The position numbers and the translations under genes were made by a program. A model generated the notes under the pieces. That model was not told the origin of the DNA, made no database searches, and was given only the letters and a program-made list of their open reading frames with translations. Below, in pieces: positions 33,392 to 41,206 of a stretch of DNA of 64,000 nt (its first letter is position 1; the number at the start of each line of letters is the position of its first letter). This DNA is from Bradyrhizobium tropiciagri (GTDB taxonomy: Bacteria > Pseudomonadota > Alphaproteobacteria > Rhizobiales > Xanthobacteraceae), in contig NZ_JAFCKH010000010.1 in the NCBI RefSeq assembly GCF_018130505.1, forward strand, positions 186,001 to 250,000. The letters run 5' to 3'.

Positions 33392-35044
33392 ATGCGTAAC
33401 AAGAAGACCAATGCGACAGCGATGCTGCTGGCGATGGCGCTGGCCACAGCGATGCCGGCGATCGCCAGCGCCGAGACCGTGCTGCGTATTGGCATGACGG
33501 CTGCCGATATTCCGCGCACGCTCGGCCAGCCCGACCAGGGATTCGAGGGCAACCGTTTCACCGGCCTCACGATGTATGACGCGCTGACGATGTGGGACCT
33601 GTCGTCGGCCGACAAGGCCAGCGCGATGATTCCGGGCCTTGCCACCGAGTGGAAGGTCGACGATGCCGACAAGACCAAATGGGTGTTCAAGCTGCGCCCC
33701 GGCGTGAGCTTTCATGACGGCTCGCCGTTCAACGCCGATGCCGTGGTCTGGAATGTCGAGAAGGTGCTGAAGCAGGACGCGCCGCAATTCGACCCGAGCC
33801 AGGTCGGCGTCACCGCCTCGCGCATGCCGACGCTGGTCTCGGCACGCAAGATCGACGACATGACGGTGGAGCTGACCACCAAGGAGCCGGACAGCTTCCT
33901 GCCGATCAATTTGACAAATCTGTTCATGGCGAGCCCGACCAAGTGGCAGCAGTTCTACGACAAGGCCGAAGGCGCCGACGCCAAGGCGAAGTCGCAGGCT
34001 GCATGGGCGGCGTTCGCCAAGGACGCCTCGGGCACCGGCCCCTGGAAGATGTCGAGCTTCACCCCGCGCGAGCGGCTCGAGCTGGTGAAGAACGACAAGT
34101 ATTGGGACAAGGCGCGGGTGCCGAAGACCGACAAGATGGTGCTGCTGCCGATGCCGGAGGCCAATGCGCGCACCGCGGCGCTGCTGTCGGGGCAGGTCAA
34201 CTGGGTCGAGGCGCCGGCGCCGGACGCGCTGCCCGAGATCAAGCAGCGCGGCTTTGCGCTGTATTCGAACGAGGAGCCGCATGTCTGGCCGTGGCAGTTC
34301 TCGCGCGTCGAGGGGTCGCCGTGGAATGACATCCGCGTCCGCAAGGCCGCCAATCTCTGCATCGACCGCGAAGGACTGCGCGACGGCCTGCTCGCAGGCC
34401 TGATGGTGCCGGCGACCGGCACGTTCGAGCCCGGCCATCCCTGGCGCGGCAACCCGACCTTCCAGATCAAGTATGACAAGCCGGCCGCGCAGAAGCTGAT
34501 GCAGGAGGCCGGCTTCGGTCCGAGCAAGAAGCTGACGGTCAAGATCCAGACCTCGGCCTCGGGTTCGGGCCAGATGCTGCCGCTGCCGATGAACGAATAT
34601 CTGCAGCAGGCTTTGGCCGAGTGCTACTTCGATGTGCAGCTCGACGTCATCGAGTGGAACACGCTGTTCACCAACTGGAGGCGCGGCGCGAAGGATCCGA
34701 CGGCCAACGGCTCGAACGCCACCAACGTCACCTATGCGGCAATGGATCCGTTCTTCGCGCTGGTGCGCTTCCTGCAGTCGGGCATGGCACCGCCGGTCTC
34801 CAACAATTGGGGCTTCATCAACAATCCGAAGTTCGACGAGCTGGTGAAGAAGGCGCGTCAGAGCTTCGAGCCAGCGGCGCGCGATGCGGCGCTCGCCGAG
34901 CTGCATGCGGCCTCGGTCGACGACGCGGCGTTCCTCTACGTCGCCCACGACGTCGCGCCGCGTGCGATGAGCCCGAAGATCAAGGGTTTCGTGCAGCCGA
35001 AGAGCTGGTTCGTCGACTTCTCGCCGGTCACGGTCGCGCCGTGA
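33392..35044 (+). CDS. peptide/amide ABC transporter binding protein (SBP_bac_5)
   Basis: This 550-residue protein has a signal peptide (MRNKKTNATAMLLAMALATA..ASAE) and blocks of family 5 binding proteins: IPGLATEWKVDD, GVSFHDGSPFNADAV, PWNDIRVRKAANLCIDREG. It is paralogous to the divergent binding protein. ATG 33392 is chosen over a start 24 codons upstream, which would lie inside the promoter and precede the signal peptide. It is the first gene of an operon reaching to dppD at 40888. The ligand is probably a short peptide or amide that the encoded amidase can use. Confidence 0.9.
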   Translation: MRNKKTNATAMLLAMALATAMPAIASAETVLRIGMTAADIPRTLGQPDQGFEGNRFTGLTMYDALTMWDLSSADKASAMIPGLATEWKVDDADKTKWVFKLRPGVSFHDGSPFNADAVVWNVEKVLKQDAPQFDPSQVGVTASRMPTLVSARKIDDMTVELTTKEPDSFLPINLTNLFMASPTKWQQFYDKAEGADAKAKSQAAWAAFAKDASGTGPWKMSSFTPRERLELVKNDKYWDKARVPKTDKMVLLPMPEANARTAALLSGQVNWVEAPAPDALPEIKQRGFALYSNEEPHVWPWQFSRVEGSPWNDIRVRKAANLCIDREGLRDGLLAGLMVPATGTFEPGHPWRGNPTFQIKYDKPAAQKLMQEAGFGPSKKLTVKIQTSASGSGQMLPLPMNEYLQQALAECYFDVQLDVIEWNTLFTNWRRGAKDPTANGSNATNVTYAAMDPFFALVRFLQSGMAPPVSNNWGFINNPKFDELVKKARQSFEPAARDAALAELHAASVDDAAFLYVAHDVAPRAMSPKIKGFVQPKSWFVDFSPVTVAP

Positions 35045-35067
35045 GGAACTAGCGGCTTGCTCAGTGC

Positions 35068-35122
35068 ACCCTCTCCCTCATGTCCGCCGTAGCCTTTGGC
35101 GAAGGCGGATGTGGGAGAGGGT
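35068..35122 (+). repeat. stem-loop between binding-protein and permease genes
   Basis: ACCCTCTCCC (35068-35077) pairs with GGGAGAGGGT (35113-35122), with an inner pair TCCGCC / GGCGGA. A second hairpin with CTTCTCC/GGAGAAGG lies just before the permease start. Such structures can trim or protect mRNA so that the binding protein is made in excess. No T-run follows, so full termination is not expected. Confidence 0.6.
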
Positions 35123-35273
35123 GGCTTCGCGCAGCGAGGCGGGGTGAGGGGTTGTCTCCGCGGACACTCCTCTCTCATGCGACATAACTGTATCCGCGGA
35201 TAGAACCCCTCATCCGGCGCGCGCTGCGCGCCACCTTCTCCCACAAGGGGAGAAGGGAAGAAGCGAGTAACTC

Positions 35274-36227
35274 GTGTTCGCCTATATCGCCAGACGGATC
35301 GTCTACGTCATTCCGATCGTGCTCAGCGTGGCGCTGGTGTGCTTCCTGCTGGTGCACATCACGCCCGGCGACCCCCTGGTCGCGGTGCTGCCGGCGGATG
35401 CCTCGCAGGAACTCGCCGCGCAATTGCGTACGGCCTACGGCTTCGACCGCCCGCTGCCGGTGCAGTTCGGCCTGTGGCTGTGGCGCGCGCTGCATGGCGA
35501 TCTCGGCAGTTCGATCGCGACCGGCCGTCCGGTGCTGTCAGAGGTGATGCGCGCGGTCAGCAATACCGTGATGCTGGCGGTCGCGGCGGCGATGATCGGC
35601 TTCACCCTCGGGCTGCTGTTCGGGCTGATCGCCGGCTATTTCCGCGACACCTGGGTCGACAAGGTGGCGACGTCGGTCGCCATCGCCGGCGTCTCGCTGC
35701 CGCATTACTGGCTCGGCATGGTGCTGGTGATCATCTTCTCGGTGCAGCTCAACTGGCTGCCCGCGGTCGGCGCCGGGCCCGGCGGCTCCGGCGCCTGGGC
35801 ATGGGACTGGGAGCATCTGCGCTATCTGGTGCTGCCCGCGATCACCACGTCAGTCATTCCGATGGGCATCGTCACCCGCACGGTGCGCGCGCTGACCGGT
35901 GACATCCTGAGCCAGGACTTCGTCGAGGCGCTGCGCGCAAAAGGCCTGCGCGAGACCGAGGTGTTCCGTCACGTCGTCAAGAACGCCGCGCCGACCGCGC
36001 TCGCGGTGATGGGGCTGCAACTCGGCTACATGCTCGGCGGCTCGATCCTGATCGAGACGGTGTTCTCATGGCCCGGCTCGGGCCTGCTGCTGAACTCGGC
36101 GATCTTCCAGCGCGACCTGCCGCTGCTGCAGGGCACGATCCTGGTGTTGGCGCTGTTCTTCGTACTGCTCAACCTCCTGGTCGACATCGCGCAGGCCGCG
36201 ATCGATCCGCGCATCAAGCGGAGCTGA
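35274..36227 (+). CDS. dppB: dipeptide/oligopeptide ABC transporter permease (DppB type)
   Basis: This 317-residue permease begins with the DppB-like MFAYIARRIVYVIPIVLSVAL (GTG start) and VHITPGDP. The ATPase-contact loop is EALRAKGLRETEVFRHVVKNAAPT, followed by the Dpp-type YMLGGSILIETVFSWPGSG. Six membrane segments are expected. It pairs with the next gene, which begins 3 bases after the stop. The name reflects family, not proven dipeptide transport. Confidence 0.9.
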   Translation: MFAYIARRIVYVIPIVLSVALVCFLLVHITPGDPLVAVLPADASQELAAQLRTAYGFDRPLPVQFGLWLWRALHGDLGSSIATGRPVLSEVMRAVSNTVMLAVAAAMIGFTLGLLFGLIAGYFRDTWVDKVATSVAIAGVSLPHYWLGMVLVIIFSVQLNWLPAVGAGPGGSGAWAWDWEHLRYLVLPAITTSVIPMGIVTRTVRALTGDILSQDFVEALRAKGLRETEVFRHVVKNAAPTALAVMGLQLGYMLGGSILIETVFSWPGSGLLLNSAIFQRDLPLLQGTILVLALFFVLLNLLVDIAQAAIDPRIKRS

Positions 36228-36230
36228 CCA

Positions 36231-37118
36231 ATGAGCGCAATGACAGACTCCGCATTACAGGCCGCGCCGACGACGAAAGCGCGCGGCTACTGGTCGACCG
36301 TCGCGCGCCGCATCACGCGCGACAAGGTCAGCATGGCCTGCGCCTTCATCCTGGTGCTGATCTTCGCCTCGGCGCTGCTGGCGCCGTGGCTGCACCTTGC
36401 CGATCCCTATCAGGGCTCGATGATCCGCCGGCTCCGCCACATCGGCACGCCCGGCTATCCGCTCGGCACCGACGAGCTCGGCCGCGACATGCTGGCGCGG
36501 CTGATCGATGGCGGCCGGCTGTCGCTGATCGTCGGCATCCTGCCGGTGGTCCTCGCCTTCGTGATCGGCACCTCGCTCGGCCTCGTCGCCGGCTATGTCG
36601 GCGGCAAGCTCAACACCGCGATTATGCGCACCGTCGACGTGTTCTACGCCTTCCCGTCCGTGCTGCTGGCGATCGCGATCTCCGGTGCGCTGGGTGCCGG
36701 CATCGTCAACTCGATCGTGTCGCTGACCATCGTGTTCGTGCCGCAGATCACCCGCGTCGCCGAGAGCGTCACCACCGGCGTGCGCAACATGGACTTCGTC
36801 GAGGCGGCGCGCGCCTCCGGCGCCGGACCCTTCACCATCATGCGCGTGCATATGCTCGGCAACGTGCTCGGCCCGATCTTCGTCTACGCCACCGGCCTGA
36901 TCTCGGTCTCGATGATCCTCGCCGCCGGTTTGTCGTTCCTCGGTCTGGGAACAAAACCGCCGGAGCCGGAATGGGGGCTGATGCTGAACACGCTGCGTAC
37001 CGCGATCTACGTCAATCCGTGGGTCGCGGCGCTGCCGGGCGCGATGATCTTCGCGGTCTCGATCTGCTTCAATTTGTTGAGCGATGGCATGCGCAGCGCC
37101 ATGGACATCAGGAACTAA
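36231..37118 (+). CDS. dppC: dipeptide/oligopeptide ABC transporter permease (DppC type)
   Basis: This 295-residue permease has the DppC hallmarks: the N-terminal extension before the first membrane segment, YPLGTDELGRDMLARLIDGGR, DFVEAARASGAGPFTIMRVHMLGN in the coupling loop and SFLGLGTKPPEPEWG near the end. The gene immediately follows dppB. A family A palindrome separates it from dppF. Confidence 0.92.
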   Translation: MSAMTDSALQAAPTTKARGYWSTVARRITRDKVSMACAFILVLIFASALLAPWLHLADPYQGSMIRRLRHIGTPGYPLGTDELGRDMLARLIDGGRLSLIVGILPVVLAFVIGTSLGLVAGYVGGKLNTAIMRTVDVFYAFPSVLLAIAISGALGAGIVNSIVSLTIVFVPQITRVAESVTTGVRNMDFVEAARASGAGPFTIMRVHMLGNVLGPIFVYATGLISVSMILAAGLSFLGLGTKPPEPEWGLMLNTLRTAIYVNPWVAALPGAMIFAVSICFNLLSDGMRSAMDIRN

Positions 37119-37215
37119 GCATGATCCGGAAAAGTGTGAAGCGGTTTTCCGAAGAGATCATGCTCAAACAAGGAGCTAAAGCGCGATGACAATTCAACCC
37201 AATCTCATCGCGCTT
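37119..37215. repeat. composite palindromic repeat (family A) between dppC and dppF
   Basis: AGCATGATCCGGAAAA ... GGTTTTCCGAAGAGATCATGCT (37119-37164) is followed by arms AAGCGCGATGA (37179-37189) and TCATCGCGCTT (37205-37215). It begins at the dppC stop and ends 5 bases before the dppF start, so it forms the whole leader of dppF. Confidence 0.85.
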
Positions 37216-37220
37216 GAGAC

Positions 37221-38294
37221 ATGAGCGACGCCAATCTCGCCGCCGACATGCTGGAGCCGGTCGCCGACATCGGCGGCGCGGCGCAGCCGCTGCTGCAGGT
37301 CAAGGGCCTGACCAAGCACTTTCCGGTGCGCGGCGGGCTGTTCAGCCCGCGCAAGACGGTGCGCGCGGTCGACGATGTCTCCTTCGCGGTGATGAAGGGC
37401 GAGACCGTCGGCATCGTCGGCGAGTCCGGCTGCGGCAAGTCGACCACGGCGCGGCTGCTGATGCATCTGATGGCGCGCGATGCCGGCGACATCGTCTATG
37501 ACGGCCTGCAGGTCGGCCCGTCGCTCTCGCTGCGCGAGCTGCGGCGCGGCATGCAGATGGTGTTCCAGGACAGCTACGCCTCGCTCAACCCGCGCCTCAC
37601 CATCGAGGAGTCGATCGCGTTCGGGCCGAAGGTCCACGGCATAGCCGACAGCGCCGCGCGCACGCTGGCGCGCGAGCTGCTCGGCAAGGTCGGCCTGCGT
37701 CCGGAAACCTTCGCCAACCGCTATCCGCACGAGATCTCCGGCGGCCAGCGCCAGCGCGTCAACATCGCCCGCGCGCTGGCGCTGTCGCCGCGGCTCGTGA
37801 TCCTCGACGAGGCGGTCTCCGCGCTCGACAAATCGGTCGAGGCGCAGGTGCTCAATCTGCTCGCCGATCTCAAGCGCGAGTTCGGCCTGACCTATCTCTT
37901 CATCAGCCACGATCTCAACGTCGTCCGCTACATCTCCGACCGCGTGCTGGTGATGTATCTCGGCGAGGTCGTCGAGCTCGGCCCGGTCGATGCGGTGTGG
38001 GACGCGCCGGCGCATCCCTATACCCGCGCGCTCTTGGCGGCGATGCCGTCGTCCGATCCTGACAGCCGCACCGAGGTGCCGCCGATCTCCGGCGATCCGC
38101 CCAATCCGATCGATCCGCCGTCGGGCTGCCGGTTTCACACCCGTTGTCCGTTTGCGGAGCCGCTCTGCGCAAACGACACGCCAAAGCTCAGCGATCTCGA
38201 TACAATGGGCCATCAGGCGGCGTGCTACATGGCCATTCCAGGCTCGGGGCACAGCCGCGCGCCGGCAAAAGCAAAAGGAGAAAACGCGGCATGA
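37221..38294 (+). CDS. dppF: oligopeptide ABC transporter ATPase (DppF/OppF type)
   Basis: This 357-residue ATPase has Walker [10 protein letters not shown] at about 72-80, the OppF block [14 protein letters not shown], signature [15 protein letters not shown], Walker [13 protein letters not shown] and switch SHDL. Walker B ends in Glu-Ala where most members have Glu-Pro. The C-terminal oligopeptide extension has the Cys-rich [14 protein letters not shown]. The start follows a palindrome by 5 bases, and the stop overlaps the small AtzG-like gene (ATGA). Confidence 0.92.
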   Translation: MSDANLAADMLEPVADIGGAAQPLLQVKGLTKHFPVRGGLFSPRKTVRAVDDVSFAVMKGETVGIVGESGCGKSTTARLLMHLMARDAGDIVYDGLQVGPSLSLRELRRGMQMVFQDSYASLNPRLTIEESIAFGPKVHGIADSAARTLARELLGKVGLRPETFANRYPHEISGGQRQRVNIARALALSPRLVILDEAVSALDKSVEAQVLNLLADLKREFGLTYLFISHDLNVVRYISDRVLVMYLGEVVELGPVDAVWDAPAHPYTRALLAAMPSSDPDSRTEVPPISGDPPNPIDPPSGCRFHTRCPFAEPLCANDTPKLSDLDTMGHQAACYMAIPGSGHSRAPAKAKGENAA

Positions 38295-38488
38295 CCAGAC
38301 CCACTGCCAAGGACGTCAAGGTGATCGCGCACGTCGCCGACGTGCCCGCCGATGACGAAGTCGCGAGCCGCATCGCCAATTCGATCGGGCCGGCCTTCGA
38401 CGGCTTTGCGCCGGTCTCCGGCACGCTGCCGTTCGACCTCGAGCCCGCGAGCTTCCTGTTGGCGCAGACTGCAAAGGTGTCGAAATGA
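38291..38488 (+). CDS. small AtzG/GatC-like amidase partner protein
   Basis: This 65-residue protein starts at an ATG overlapping the dppF stop, and its own stop overlaps the amidase start, both as ATGA. The end, ANSIGPAFDGFAPVSGTLPFDLEPASFLLAQ, resembles DUF4089/AtzG proteins, which close with a pLPxDxEPAxxF motif. AtzG and GatC are small subunits that stabilise amidase-signature enzymes (AtzE, GatA). The position between transporter and amidase genes supports this. The match is by eye, so a structure or profile comparison would decide it. Confidence 0.62.
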   Translation: MTRPTAKDVKVIAHVADVPADDEVASRIANSIGPAFDGFAPVSGTLPFDLEPASFLLAQTAKVSK

Positions 38489-39897
38489 GCACCGAACCCG
38501 CTCTCATGACGCTGACCGCAGTCGCCAAGGCGATTGCGGAGAAGAAGCTGTCCTCTCATGAAGTCACGCGCGCGGTCCTGCATCGCGTTGCGCAGTGGCA
38601 GCCGCGTCTCAACGCCTACATGGCGATCGAATCCGAACAGGCGCTCGCCGCGGCCGGCGAGGCCGATGCCGAGCTCGCCAAGGGCAACAGCCGCGGTGTT
38701 CTGCACGGCGTGCCGATGGCGCACAAGGACATGTATTACGACGCCGGCAAGGTCGTGACCTGCGGCTCGCTGATCCGCCGCGACTTCGTGCCGAAGACGA
38801 CATCGACCGCGCTGCAGCGGCTGAAGGACGCCGGGCAGGTCCGGCTCGGCTCGCTGCAGATGGTCGAGTTCGCCTACGGGCCGACCGGCCACAACGTGCA
38901 TTACGGCGCGGTGCGCAATCCCTGGAATACCGAGCACATCACCGGCGGTTCGTCGTCGGGCTCGGGCTCGGCCGTCGCCGCGCGGCTGACCTTCGCCGCG
39001 CTCGGCTCCGACACCGGCGGCTCGGTGCGTATGCCGGCGCATTTCTGCGGCGTCACGGGCCTGAAGACGACGGTCGGCCGCGTCAGCCGCGCCGGCGCGA
39101 TGCCGCTGTCGCAATCGCTCGACACCGTCGGCCCGCTGGCGCAGACCGCGGAGGACTGCGCGCTGCTGCTCGGCCTGATGGCCGGCGCGGATCCCGAGGA
39201 CCCGACGGCGTCGACGCTGCCGGCGCCGGACTACATGGCCGCGACCAAGGAATCGCTGAAGGGCCTGAAGATCGGCGTGCCGACCGCGTTCTATGTCGAC
39301 GACCTCGATCCCGAGGTCGCGCGCAGCCTCGACGAGACCGTTGCGATCCTGAAGAAGGAGGGCGCCGAGATCGTCAAGGTCGAGCTGCCGGACCAGCGTC
39401 AGCTCAGCGCGGCGTCGCAACTCGTGCTCGCGGTCGAAGCCGCCGCCTTCCACAAGCGCTGGATGATCGAGCGTCCGCAGGATTACGGCGCGCAGGTGCT
39501 GATGCGGCTGCAGAACGGGCTCACCATCCCGGCGGTCACCTATCTCGAGGCGATGCGCTGGCGCGGCCCGGCGCTGGCCGCGCACAACGCCGCGGTCAGC
39601 GGCGTCGATGCCGTCATCGCACCATCGGCTCCGGTCCCGGCGCCGACCATCGCCGAGAGCGATGTCGGCAACGGTCCCGGCGCGGAGGCGGTAATCCAGC
39701 GGCTGACGCGGTTCACTCGGCCAGTGAACTACCTCGGCCTGCCGTCGCTCTCGATCCCGTCGGGCTTCACCAAGGCCGGCCTGCCGGTCGGCATGCAGCT
39801 GATCGGCCGCTCGTTCGAGGAAGCCGTGCTGCTGCGGATCGGTGCCGGCTTCCAGCGCGTCACCGACTTCCACGCCCGGGTGCCAAAGCTGGCATGA
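38485..39897 (+). CDS. amidase-signature hydrolase (AtzE/GatA-like)
   Basis: This 470-residue enzyme has the Ser-cisSer-Lys triad: Lys in MAHKDMYYDAGK (about 81), the cis-Ser in GGSSSGSGSAVAAR (about 156), and the nucleophile Ser in SDTGGSVRMPA (about 180). It should hydrolyse a C-N amide bond in the cytoplasm, releasing ammonia or an amine. Overlap with the small AtzG-like gene suggests a complex with it. Being inside an ABC importer operon and behind a sigma-54 promoter, it probably acts on the imported compound to release nitrogen. An in-frame ATG at codon 8 is a weaker alternative. Confidence 0.9.
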   Translation: MSTEPALMTLTAVAKAIAEKKLSSHEVTRAVLHRVAQWQPRLNAYMAIESEQALAAAGEADAELAKGNSRGVLHGVPMAHKDMYYDAGKVVTCGSLIRRDFVPKTTSTALQRLKDAGQVRLGSLQMVEFAYGPTGHNVHYGAVRNPWNTEHITGGSSSGSGSAVAARLTFAALGSDTGGSVRMPAHFCGVTGLKTTVGRVSRAGAMPLSQSLDTVGPLAQTAEDCALLLGLMAGADPEDPTASTLPAPDYMAATKESLKGLKIGVPTAFYVDDLDPEVARSLDETVAILKKEGAEIVKVELPDQRQLSAASQLVLAVEAAAFHKRWMIERPQDYGAQVLMRLQNGLTIPAVTYLEAMRWRGPALAAHNAAVSGVDAVIAPSAPVPAPTIAESDVGNGPGAEAVIQRLTRFTRPVNYLGLPSLSIPSGFTKAGLPVGMQLIGRSFEEAVLLRIGAGFQRVTDFHARVPKLA

Positions 39898-39910
39898 CCA
39901 AAAGGCTCGC

Positions 39911-40888
39911 ATGACCAACCTCGTCGAGATCGACAACCTCAACATCCGCTTCACCGGCGATCGCACGGTCCATGCCGTGAACGATCTCAGCCTACAGCTC
40001 GGCGAGGGCGAGGTGTTGGGGCTGCTCGGCGAGTCCGGTTCGGGCAAGAGCGTGACGCTGCGGGCGCTGATGCGGCTGTTGCCGAAGAAGCGGACCCAGA
40101 TCTCCGGCAGCGTCAAGGTGCTGGGCCGCGAGGTGCTGGCGATGGACGACGAGGCGCTGTCCGCGTTCCGCGGCCAGACCGTCTCGATGATCTTCCAGGA
40201 GCCGGCGCTGGCGCTCGATCCGGTCTACACGATCGGCCGGCAGATCGCCGAAACCGTGATGCGGCACGAGGGCAAGAGCGAGCGCGAGGCCAACGCGCGG
40301 GCGCTGGAGATGCTCGAGGTGGTGCGGATTCCGTCGGCCAAACGGCGGCTGGAGTCCTATCCTCACGAGATGTCCGGCGGCATGCGCCAGCGCGCGATGA
40401 TCGCGCTGGCGCTGGCCTGCAAGCCGAAGATCCTGCTGGCGGACGAGCCGACCACGGCGCTCGACGCTACCGTGCAGATCCAGATCCTGTTGCTGCTGCG
40501 CGAGCTGCAGCGCGAGTTCGGCATGTCCGTCATCTTCGTGACACACGACATCGGCGTCGCCATCGAGATCTGCGACCGGGTCGCGGTGATGTATGCCGGC
40601 CAGATCGTGGAGCAGGGCGCGCTGCGCGATATCGTGCGAACGCCGGTTCATCCCTATGCCAGGGGGCTGCTGGCTTCGACGGTTCACGGCGCGAAGCGCG
40701 GCCAGCGGCTGGAGACTATCCCGGGAACGCCGCCCTCGCTCGACCACGCCCCGGCCAGCTGTTCCTTCGCCCCCCGCTGCAGCCTCGCCCAGCCGCGCTG
40801 CGGTGAGGAACTGCCGCCCAACGTGCCGATCGCCCCTGGCCGTGTCTCGCGCTGCATCCTGGCCCAACCTGTGGTTGCCGCCCCCTGA
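39911..40888 (+). CDS. dppD: oligopeptide ABC transporter ATPase (DppD/OppD type)
   Basis: This 325-residue ATPase has Walker [10 protein letters not shown] at about 41-49, [16 protein letters not shown], signature [15 protein letters not shown], Walker [13 protein letters not shown] and switch THDI. The C-terminal [14 protein letters not shown] is the oligopeptide-type Cys cluster. The start is 13 bases after the amidase stop; the longer upstream frame overlaps the amidase and is rejected. With DppF it makes the ATPase dimer. Confidence 0.92.
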   Translation: MTNLVEIDNLNIRFTGDRTVHAVNDLSLQLGEGEVLGLLGESGSGKSVTLRALMRLLPKKRTQISGSVKVLGREVLAMDDEALSAFRGQTVSMIFQEPALALDPVYTIGRQIAETVMRHEGKSEREANARALEMLEVVRIPSAKRRLESYPHEMSGGMRQRAMIALALACKPKILLADEPTTALDATVQIQILLLLRELQREFGMSVIFVTHDIGVAIEICDRVAVMYAGQIVEQGALRDIVRTPVHPYARGLLASTVHGAKRGQRLETIPGTPPSLDHAPASCSFAPRCSLAQPRCGEELPPNVPIAPGRVSRCILAQPVVAAP

Positions 40889-41206
40889 TCGGCCGCCGGA
40901 ACCTCGACTAAAGCAGCATTTGTGGGTTCCAGAACGATAAAATTTTGCAGAAGAGCCGGGGTTTAACGGATATCTGGCGGCGCAGAGGCGACAGATAATG
41001 CCTGTCTCTCGCCGCTTTCCCGAATAAATGCCCGCTTCACGGCCCGGTTCGGCGGCAAACTGGCCATTATTATTCCGTCAACTCTCTGTGCCATCACAAA
41101 ACAACAGCGCAAACCTTCTCCGGGTTAACGCGACTTAAATGGACGATGGTCACAAACCCCGCTACAACCTTGGGCATTACGTAATGCCCTTTTGCAGAGA
41201 AATTTA
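40889..41206. other. regulatory gap upstream of the type I secretion genes
   Basis: This 318-base gap is AT-richer than its neighbours and holds no gene. A perfect 18-base palindrome near the right end is listed separately. It probably contains the secretion operon promoter; I could not pick clear -35 and -10 boxes. Confidence 0.6.
41172..41189. promoter_or_regulatory. perfect 18-base palindrome before the type I secretion ATPase gene
   Basis: GGGCATTACGTAATGCCC is perfectly symmetric with no spacer and sits 17 bases before the ATG at 41207. A loopless palindrome suits binding of a dimeric regulator better than an RNA hairpin; a TTTT run follows, so a weak terminator is the other option. Confidence 0.55.
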
